Shown piece after piece: positions 14,736 to 16,533 of a DNA stretch of 16,533 bases. Within the stretch, counting starts at the first letter, position 1; each line of letters begins with the position of its first letter. Source of the DNA: an uncultured Frankiales bacterium (GTDB lineage Bacteria; Actinomycetota; Actinomycetes; Mycobacteriales; SCTD01); the NCBI GenBank assembly GCA_946479905.1, contig CAMLIA010000088.1:1-16533 (forward strand), in the 5' to 3' direction. The position numbers and the translations under genes were made by a program. The notes under the pieces are model-generated. The model had not been told where the DNA came from, did no database searches, and worked only from the letters and a program-made list of their open reading frames with translations.

Positions 14736-14836
14736 GCCCCCTGGAGCAGGCCGTCGCACGGGAGCACGTCAACGACCTGCTCCGCCGGGCGGAGCGATCA
14801 CGGAAGGTGCGGCGGGCTCGACGGCCGCGGAGGTAG
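14732..14836 (+). CDS. Small arginine-rich ORF (34 aa) coupled to the flavoenzyme gene
   Basis: A 34-codon ORF whose ATG overlaps the flavoenzyme TGA in an ATGA arrangement, the standard translational-coupling geometry, with GGAG six bases upstream. The product begins MSPLEQAVAREHVNDLLRRA and ends in a strongly basic tail; I count 11 Arg and 1 Lys in 34 residues. The first two thirds can form an amphipathic helix; the tail could bind nucleic acid or acidic surfaces. It stops 7 bp before the terminator hairpin. I do not recognise a named family. Short Arg-rich products of this look are common in actinomycete genomes and are often not annotated. The sequence supports translation, but function is unknown. 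Confidence 0.5.
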   Translation: MSPLEQAVAREHVNDLLRRAERSRKVRRARRPRR

Positions 14837-14843
14837 TCAGCCT

Positions 14844-14872
14844 GAGGGGCGGTGCGAGGTGCACCGCCCCTC
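14844..14872 (+). terminator. Perfect 12-bp hairpin, probable terminator of the regulator-flavoenzyme cluster
   Basis: GAGGGGCGGTGC (14844-14855) pairs perfectly with GCACCGCCCCTC (14861-14872) around a 5-base loop GAGGT. No U-tract follows, as is usual in high-GC actinomycetes. It lies just after the small ORF stop and 66 bp before the acyl-CoA dehydrogenase start, so it probably separates the two transcription units. Confidence 0.8.
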
Positions 14873-14938
14873 GTGGTCGTCCGGGGTCGAGGACTGCCAG
14901 ACTCCAGAGCAGTTGTCCGACAGCTGAGATGAGGCACG

Positions 14939-16081
14939 GTGCGGTTCACCGAGGAGCACAACGCGTTCCGCAAGATGGTCCGGGACGTGGTCGAGCGCGA
15001 GATCGTCCCCTACGTCGACGAGTGGGAGAAGGCCGGCATCTTCCCCGCCCACGAGCTCTTCCCCAAGCTGGGCTCGCTCGGTCTGCTCGGTCTCGAGTAC
15101 GACCCGGCCTACGGCGGTCAGGGCGCCGACCACCTCTTCACCGTCATCGCCTGCGAGGAGCTCGCCCGCTGCGGCGCCGGTGGCATCCCGATGGCGATCG
15201 GCGTGCAGAGCAGCATGGCCACCCCGTCGCTCGCGAAGTTCGGCAGCGAGGAGCTGAAGCAGAAGTACCTCGTGCCCGCCATCGCCGGCACCCAGGTCTG
15301 CTCCATCGCTGTGACCGAGCCGGGCGCCGGCTCCGACGTCGCGAGCATCCGCACCAAGGCGGTCCGTGACGGCGACGAGTTCGTGCTCAACGGCACGAAG
15401 CTCTACATCACCAACGGCACCCAGGCGGACTGGATGTGCGTGCTGGCGCGCACCTCCGACGAGGGCGGCTACCGCGGCATGTCGCAGCTCATCGTCGAGA
15501 CCAGCTCGCCGGGGTTCAGCGTCTCGCGCAAGCTGGACAAGCTCGGCAACTGGTCGTCGGACACCGCCGAGATCGTCTTCGAGGACGTCCGCGTCCCGGT
15601 CGAGAACGTCATCGGCACCGAGGGACGCGGCTTCCAGCAGCAGATGTCGCAGTTCGTCATCGAGCGGATGTTCGCCGCCTACGGCTCCCCCGGCTCGGCC
15701 AGGCGGGCGCTGGAGAAGACCCGCGACTACCTCAAGCAGCGGGAGGCGTTCGGCAAGCCGCTCATGCAGAACCAGTACATCGCCTTCCGGATGGCCGAGC
15801 TGTCCGCCCAGATCGACCTCGTGCAGGCGCACAACTACGCCTGCGCCGAGGCCTACATGGCCGGCGAGGACACCACCCGCTACGCCACGGTCGCCAAGCT
15901 GATGACCGGTCGGCTCTCCCGCCAGGTCGCCGACACCTGCATGCAGTTCTACGGCGGGATGGGCTACATGGAGGAGACCTGGACGTCCCGGTACTTCCGC
16001 GACAGCCGGCTGCTCTCCATCGGTGGCGGCGCCGACGAGGTCATGCTCCAGGTGCTCGCCCAGCTCGACGGCTTTACCTGA
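14939..16081 (+). CDS. Acyl-CoA dehydrogenase (long-chain/isovaleryl-type active site)
   Basis: A complete 380-aa FAD-dependent acyl-CoA dehydrogenase, which would oxidise an acyl-CoA to the 2-enoyl-CoA with electron-transfer flavoprotein as acceptor. Seen: N-terminal helical domain (LGLLGLEYDPAYGGQGAD), the middle beta-domain FAD/substrate motif TEPGAGSD (126-133), LNGTKLYITNG, and the C-terminal helices with YLKQREAFGKPL and QFYGGMGYMEE. Where medium- and short-chain enzymes have the catalytic Glu of YEGT, this protein reads IGGGADEVM. A Glu is instead present at helix G (Glu242 in VIERMFA), the arrangement known from long-chain and isovaleryl-CoA dehydrogenases. The GTG start has GAGG five bases upstream. 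It stands alone between the terminator hairpin and a convergent small gene, so its pathway cannot be read from context. The substrate is unknown; branched or long acyl chains are plausible. Confidence 0.95.
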   Translation: MRFTEEHNAFRKMVRDVVEREIVPYVDEWEKAGIFPAHELFPKLGSLGLLGLEYDPAYGGQGADHLFTVIACEELARCGAGGIPMAIGVQSSMATPSLAKFGSEELKQKYLVPAIAGTQVCSIAVTEPGAGSDVASIRTKAVRDGDEFVLNGTKLYITNGTQADWMCVLARTSDEGGYRGMSQLIVETSSPGFSVSRKLDKLGNWSSDTAEIVFEDVRVPVENVIGTEGRGFQQQMSQFVIERMFAAYGSPGSARRALEKTRDYLKQREAFGKPLMQNQYIAFRMAELSAQIDLVQAHNYACAEAYMAGEDTTRYATVAKLMTGRLSRQVADTCMQFYGGMGYMEETWTSRYFRDSRLLSIGGGADEVMLQVLAQLDGFT

Positions 16082-16127
16082 CCCGGCGGCGGCCTCGCTC
16101 GACCGGATCAGTGCCCGCTGACAGCCT

Positions 16128-16358
16128 CTACGCCTCGTCGATGAGGCGGTCCGCCTCCGCCAGCTCGTCTTCACTGAACGCCCCGTGCTCCGCCTCCCAC
16201 TCAGCCAGAGCAACAAGGCCCCGCCGCCGGCGTAGCAGGTCCTCGGCCGCTCCCGTCATCAGCGCCGACACCGTCGTCCCGCGAGCGGCAGCCTCCGCCA
16301 CGAGCCCCTCCAGAACATCGGGTGGAAAGGAGAGACTCCGCTTCACCACGCGAACCAT
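16128..16358 (-). CDS. Ribbon-helix-helix (CopG/VapB-like) protein, orphan antitoxin candidate
   Basis: A 76-aa DNA-binding protein. The N-terminal strand MVRVVKRSLSFPPDVL is followed by two helices (LEGLVAEAAARG and VSALMTGAAEDLLRR), which is the RHH fold of CopG/VapB-type antitoxins. The C-terminal tail ALAEWEAEHGAFSEDELAEA is the kind that clamps a PIN-domain toxin in VapBC pairs. No toxin gene follows: the downstream DNA is the convergent end of the acyl-CoA dehydrogenase, 46 bp away. I chose the ATG at 16358 because the RHH strand starts at once and a -10-like TACGAT sits six bases upstream, fitting leaderless translation. A longer in-frame ATG at 16424 would add 22 residues that do not belong to the fold. 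It could be a solitary regulator or a remnant of a toxin-antitoxin pair. Confidence 0.75.
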   Translation of the reverse strand: MVRVVKRSLSFPPDVLEGLVAEAAARGTTVSALMTGAAEDLLRRRRGLVALAEWEAEHGAFSEDELAEADRLIDEA

Positions 16359-16364
16359 GCTGGC

Positions 16365-16394
16365 ATCGTACGACGAGAAGCTCGGATCGGTGAA
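16365..16394 (-). promoter_or_regulatory. Candidate leaderless promoter of the RHH gene
   Basis: On the minus strand, TTCACC (16394-16389) and TACGAT (16370-16365) are separated by 18 bases. TACGAT fits the actinobacterial -10 pattern TAnnnT and ends six bases before the ATG at 16358, so transcription would start at or next to the A of the start codon. There is no Shine-Dalgarno, consistent with a leaderless mRNA. Confidence 0.45.
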
Positions 16395-16533
16395 CTGGAC
16401 TTTCGACCTTGCAACGTACCTCATTCTACCATCTCTTGTATGAAGATGGTAGAGGGTAGTCCTACAACGATCACGCGTAAGAGTTGTCCTGACTCGAACG
16501 TGTTTTCGCTTCTGGGTTCGAGCATACTAGAGG
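16395..16533. other. Low-GC right-edge stretch without a supported gene
   Basis: I see no ORF with coding character here. By hand count 16421-16533 has 53 G/C in 113 bases (about 47%), against roughly 70% elsewhere. It contains the 10-bp inverted repeat at 16425-16453, a GTAGTC at 16456-16461, and a second, 7-bp inverted repeat CTCGAAC (16493-16499) with GTTCGAG (16516-16522). It may be the promoter region of a gene beyond the window or a junction of foreign DNA. Confidence 0.4.
16425..16453. repeat. 10-bp perfect inverted repeat in the low-GC right edge
   Basis: TCTACCATCT (16425-16434) pairs exactly with AGATGGTAGA (16444-16453) around a 9-base loop CTTGTATGA. It sits upstream of the RHH gene in a stretch of about 47% G+C. 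It may be an operator for a dimeric RHH regulator, or a transcript hairpin from a unit beyond the edge. No T-run follows on either strand. Confidence 0.45.

Noticed and set aside
14837..16216. 459-codon minus-strand frame over the acyl-CoA dehydrogenase
   Set aside because: It is a shadow of a highly conserved plus-strand enzyme. It also reads through the terminator hairpin and into the RHH gene region.
16359..16424. ATG at 16424 as the start of the RHH protein
   Set aside because: The extra 22 residues fall outside the RHH fold and would run through the candidate promoter. The ATG at 16358 matches family starts better.
16500..16530. GGGTTCGAGC resembling a tRNA T-arm
   Set aside because: The flanking bases do not form a 5-bp T-stem (CTGGG against ATACT), and no acceptor or anticodon arm is seen upstream. 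It is one half of a simple inverted repeat.

Overview
The base composition (about 70% G+C over most of the window), GTG starts, strong G/C preference at third codon positions, an F420/FMN-type PPOX split-barrel protein, a LAL-type LuxR regulator and a candidate leaderless promoter all point to a chromosomal segment of a high-GC actinomycete. I cannot name the genus from sequence alone.

Left two thirds (1-10.2 kb, minus strand): a three-gene set read right to left. It starts with one very large secreted RHS/YD-repeat protein (about 2,730 residues). Next, 36 bp on, is a five-helix membrane protein of unrecognised function. Last, 59 bp on, is a membrane MauE/DoxX-like domain fused to an extracytoplasmic DsbA-like thiol oxidoreductase. 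The RHS protein has a signal peptide, seven tandem Ig-like repeats that each carry a cysteine pair, a DUF6531-like entry, a cysteine-free YD-repeat shell and an RHS core-associated domain. It ends in a C-terminal extension of about 720 residues: a hydrophobic, Cys-containing segment followed by about 15 acidic amphipathic two-helix repeats. No familiar nuclease, deaminase or protease toxin tip is visible. The simplest joint reading is a secreted disulfide-rich surface or effector protein travelling with its own oxidative-folding enzyme. The membrane protein could be an accessory or immunity partner, but that is inference.

Middle (10.3-14.9 kb, plus strand): divergent from the RHS gene is a LAL-family LuxR regulator (AAA-type ATPase plus C-terminal LuxR HTH). 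It is followed after 5 bp by a PPOX-family split-barrel protein, then by a flavin-linked (berberine-bridge/PCMH type) oxidoreductase. That gene shares an ATGA stop/start with a 34-residue arginine-rich small ORF. A perfect 12-bp hairpin closes the cluster. Paired GTAGTC-containing direct repeats lie before the regulator and between the PPOX and flavoenzyme genes, and may be an operator.

Right end (14.9-16.5 kb): a complete acyl-CoA dehydrogenase on the plus strand converges on a small ribbon-helix-helix (CopG/VapB-like) protein on the minus strand that has no visible toxin partner. The last ~110 bases drop to about 47% G+C and hold two inverted repeats, which suggests a change of region at the edge.
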